Shown piece after piece: positions 62,038 through 64,000 of a DNA stretch of 64,000 nucleotides. This stretch comes from Gordonia rubripertincta (lineage in GTDB: Bacteria; Actinomycetota; Actinomycetes; Mycobacteriales; Mycobacteriaceae): NCBI RefSeq assembly GCF_038024875.1, contig NZ_CP136136.1:3348001-3412000 (forward strand), given 5' to 3'. The notes below the pieces were generated by a model that saw only the letters and a list, made by a program, of their open reading frames with translations, made no database searches and was not told the origin of the DNA. A program made the position numbers and the translations under genes. How positions within the stretch are numbered: the stretch's first letter is position 1; every line of letters starts with the position of its first letter.

Positions 62038-62622
62038 GATCGCTTCCACCCGAGCCTGTGTGGCGAGAGCACGCGCGTAACAGCCCATCGCTCGACCCGC
62101 GGCGAGGATCGCGTCGGTGGAGCGCTGGGTGCGGGCGACGATGAACGCTCCTTCGAGCGCCGAGACCACCGCGGACATCAGTGAGCGGGCGTCTGCCTCG
62201 GGGAGTCCGCGCGCCGTGAACAGTGCCGTGCCGGTGTCGATCCACGACGACATGACCTCGGCGGCGATCTCCCGGAGGCCCGGTTCGGCGTCGGCGATCT
62301 CGCCGGCGACGGTCCCGACCGGACACATGTTCAGCCACCCACCCTGCTCGATGGTCTCCGCTGCGGCGCCGAATGCCGCCTCGATCCCGTCGGCGGGGTC
62401 GTCGTAGGGGGTCAGGAGCATGCCGACCAACTCGCCGTAGGCCGCGCCGGACTGCCGGAGTGCGGCGGCCGCGATGCCGCGCTTGCCGCCTTTGAAGTGG
62501 TGATAGATCGATCCGATGGGGGCCTCGGACGTCTCGACGACCTGTTTGATCCCGGTCGCGGCATATCCCTGCCGGCGCAGGAGCTCGGTCATCGCCACCA
62601 CGATGCGTTCATCGGTCTTCAC
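62011..62622 (-). CDS. TetR/AcrR family transcriptional regulator (LmrA/YxaF-like)
   Basis: 203 residues; helix-turn-helix about 10-50 (YAATGIKQVVETSEAPIGSI, then YHHFKGGKRG) and a C-terminal domain like that of LmrA/YxaF (GCPVGTVAGE-type: LNMCPVGTVAGEIADAEP). GTG start. A TAGAAT -10 lies 7 bases before the GTG within a TTCTAGAA operator, so the mRNA looks leaderless and autoregulated. It diverges from an alpha/beta hydrolase gene, its likely target. Confidence 0.9.
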   Translation of the reverse strand: MKTDERIVVAMTELLRRQGYAATGIKQVVETSEAPIGSIYHHFKGGKRGIAAAALRQSGAAYGELVGMLLTPYDDPADGIEAAFGAAAETIEQGGWLNMCPVGTVAGEIADAEPGLREIAAEVMSSWIDTGTALFTARGLPEADARSLMSAVVSALEGAFIVARTQRSTDAILAAGRAMGCYARALATQARVEAISESGEVRR

Positions 62623-62630
62623 CCTGGCAA

Positions 62631-62665
62631 TTCTAGAACAATAATTCTAGAATGATCATTCTAGA
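62631..62665. promoter_or_regulatory. Operator array between tetR and hydrolase genes
   Basis: TTCTAGAA occurs at 62631-62638 and 62645-62652, and TCTAGAATGATCATTCTAGA at 62646-62665 is a perfect 20-base palindrome. Three TCTAGA cores are thus spaced about 14 bases apart between divergent starts. The TetR at 62011-62622 is the expected ligand. Confidence 0.65.
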
Positions 62666-62707
62666 GGCCGGATCGGTCTCGTCCGTCCGAGGTGAGGAGC
62701 GAGTGCC

Positions 62708-63592
62708 ATGTCCGAGCTCAACCACAAGACGAGCGCCGCGTCGGGTGTTCTCAAGCGCGTCGAGACGCCGGCCGGCACCGTCGAGTATGCAGAGGACGGT
62801 GCGGGGCCGCCCGTGGTGTTCCTGCACGGCCTGCTCATGGACCACACGGTGTGGGATGAGGTGACCCCGTTGCTGCCGAGCGGGTTTCGCTACATCCGGC
62901 CGATCCTCCCCCTCGGGTCGCACCGGGTTCCGCTCAATGAGGACGCGGACCTGTCGATGGACGGGATGGTCGGACTGGTTGCGGACATTCTCGACGCCCT
63001 CGACCTGCGCGACGTGACCCTCATCCATTCCGACTGGGGCGGTGCACTCTTCCTGACGGCCCTGGGGCGTGACGAGCGTGTCGCCCGGATGGTGGTCCTG
63101 CCGTGTGAGGCCTTCGAGAACTTCCCGCCGGGTTTGCCCGGCAAGATGGCGACGCTGGCCGTTCGCATGCCCGGTGGCATCACCCTCGCGGCACGCCAAC
63201 TGCGCATCGGGTGGCTTCGGCGATTGCCGATGCTGTGGGGATGGATGGTCGACAAGCCCGTCGACGACGAACGAGTGCGCCGATGGACGGACCCGGTCCT
63301 GCGTGACCCACGCATCCGGCGCGACGTCACCAAGTACGCGTCGACATCGTTCGATTCCGCCGAACTGGTTCGGAAAACGGAGGCGCTGCGGGGGTTCGAC
63401 GGCGAGGTGCTCGTGCTGTGGTCGCCCGACAACCGGGTGATGCCCTCGGCGCACGGCCCTCGCCTCGCCGAACTCGCGCCGCGGGGCCGCTATGCCGAGA
63501 TCCCCGGCGCAGCGGTGCTGAGCATGCTCGACCAACCGCAGGCCGTCGCGTGCGAGATCGGCGCGTTCCTCACCGCCGCTGCCGGTGACTAG
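62708..63592 (+). CDS. Alpha/beta hydrolase with Asp nucleophile (dehalogenase/epoxide hydrolase-like)
   Basis: 294 residues. Oxyanion motif VVFLHGLLMDHTVWD near 36-50. The nucleophile elbow is IHSDWGGALFL, with Asp followed by Trp as in haloalkane dehalogenases and epoxide hydrolases rather than Ser of esterases. A cap domain spans about 150-210. VLVLWSPDNRVMPSAHG carries the likely acid residue. The expected C-terminal catalytic His is not obvious (the last stretch reads VLSMLDQPQAVA), so activity is uncertain. ATG after GGTGAGGAG; divergent from tetR with shared TTCTAGAA operators, suggesting inducible expression. Confidence 0.85.
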   Translation: MSELNHKTSAASGVLKRVETPAGTVEYAEDGAGPPVVFLHGLLMDHTVWDEVTPLLPSGFRYIRPILPLGSHRVPLNEDADLSMDGMVGLVADILDALDLRDVTLIHSDWGGALFLTALGRDERVARMVVLPCEAFENFPPGLPGKMATLAVRMPGGITLAARQLRIGWLRRLPMLWGWMVDKPVDDERVRRWTDPVLRDPRIRRDVTKYASTSFDSAELVRKTEALRGFDGEVLVLWSPDNRVMPSAHGPRLAELAPRGRYAEIPGAAVLSMLDQPQAVACEIGAFLTAAAGD

Positions 63593-63610
63593 TACGTCTC
63601 GGCCCCGGGG

Positions 63611-63823
63611 TCAGGCGCCGTCGATCTTGAAGCCCACCTTCAAGGTGACCTGGAAGTGCGCGATCTGACCGTCCTCGATGTGACCGCGGGTCTCGGTCAC
63701 CTCGAACCAGTCGAGGTGGTTGACCGTCTGCGACGCACGGGCGATGGCGTTCCGTATCGCGTCGTCGGTGCCGGTCGCGGCCGAACCGACCACTTCGATG
63801 ACCCGATAGACGTTGTCGGACAA
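63611..63823 (-). CDS. Dodecin family flavin-binding protein
   Basis: A 70-residue flavin/CoA-storing dodecamer subunit. SDNVYRVIEVVGSAATGTDDA, read in parts, then NAIARASQTVNHLDWFEVTE (the Trp stacks on flavin), TRGHIEDGQIAHFQVTLKVGFKID. Start is TTG at 63823, because GGAGGGAG lies 6 bases before it and the protein then has the exact dodecin length. A longer frame to 63928 would add 35 unrelated residues. Confidence 0.93.
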   Translation of the reverse strand: MSDNVYRVIEVVGSAATGTDDAIRNAIARASQTVNHLDWFEVTETRGHIEDGQIAHFQVTLKVGFKIDGA

Positions 63824-63907
63824 GGATTCTCCCTCCGTTGGCGCCGGCCCTCTCGCCTCATGGGCAATCGGACCGCCTCTTGGGGTGATCTCGTTTCTGT
63901 CTACCCC

Positions 63908-63913
63908 TAAGAT
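63908..63913 (+). promoter_or_regulatory. Candidate -10 of a leaderless transcript for the YchJ-like gene
   Basis: TAAGAT (TAnnnT) followed by 7 bases and GTG 63921. Confidence 0.4.
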
Positions 63914-63920
63914 GCGGGGA

Positions 63921-64000
63921 GTGAACACCGAATCGGCAAACCGTGATCCCGACGCGCGTTGCCCGTGTCTGTCCGGCTTTCCCTTCGGCGAGTGCTGCGG
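63921..64000 (+). CDS. YchJ family protein, N-terminal fragment (runs off window)
   Basis: The first 26 codons read VNTESANRDPDARCPCLSGF then PFGECCG. A CPC-x-SG-x(3-6)-CC SEC-C-like motif near the N-terminus is the mark of the YchJ/UPF0225 family, whose members bind zinc and have an unknown role. GTG 63921 fits leaderless initiation; ATG 63912 in frame would add three residues but overlaps the likely -10. Confidence 0.65.
   Translation, partial: MNTESANRDPDARCPCLSGFPFGECC

Overview
The window is high-GC actinobacterial DNA with a mycolic-acid-bacterium signature: a type I fatty acid synthase followed by acpS, the his operon with a priA-type hisA and an impA-like phosphatase, the trpE-(membrane protein)-trpC-trpB-trpA-lgt block, and pyk followed by tesB. 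This order resembles the mycobacterial his/trp region. The gltBD pair between lgt and pyk, and the overall gene set, point to Gordonia or a close relative (Gordonia/Rhodococcus-like Mycobacteriales). The genus is an inference from gene content; no rRNA is present.

Layout. 1-9.1 kb: the C-terminal three quarters of FAS-I, acpS, a bcp-tetR pair and a small DUF3618 protein. 9.16 kb: tRNA-Lys(CTT), then a terminator-like hairpin. 9.4-12.2 kb: an L,D-transpeptidase lipoprotein and an exported DUF4185 protein. 12.3-16.5 kb (minus): an operon of a Tat-exported amine oxidase, a TetR regulator and a Tat-exported neutral ceramidase, with a perfect operator-like palindrome upstream. 16.6-20.1 kb: an accessory patch with hairpins, two possible very small ORFs, a DUF222/HNH gene that looks frameshifted at its 3' end, and an ISL3-family transposase. 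20.4-25.2 kb: a sulfonate/taurine-type ABC transporter (permease interrupted by a 1-nt frameshift) with an AprA/SdhA-like flavoprotein, an AprB-like double [4Fe-4S] ferredoxin and a substrate-binding lipoprotein.

25.3-38.1 kb is amino acid biosynthesis: hisD-C-B-H, a small membrane protein, priA, an impA-like gene, hisF, hisI, a 4-oxalocrotonate tautomerase-like gene, trpE and a trp-operon membrane protein, then trpC, trpB and trpA. Most junctions are 4-base ATGA/GTGA overlaps, so translational coupling is likely. 38.2-48.9 kb is core metabolism: lgt (with a very acidic C-terminal tail), gltB, gltD, pyk and tesB. 49-54.3 kb: a membrane protein, an SbmA/BacA-type ABC transporter, a long-chain acyl-CoA ligase, a DUF6325-like protein and a SHOCT protein. 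54.35-56.6 kb (minus): eutBC.

56.6-62.0 kb is the most interesting metabolic module: badI-badH-aliA-aliB-like genes plus a TetR regulator. It predicts catabolism of cyclohexanecarboxylate-type (alicyclic) acids, and similar operator-like sequences lie before the operon and before the regulator. The end of the window has a TetR/alpha-beta hydrolase divergent pair with TTCTAGAA operators, a dodecin and the start of a YchJ-like gene. The strands not mentioned as coding carry long open frames, but these are high-GC shadows.
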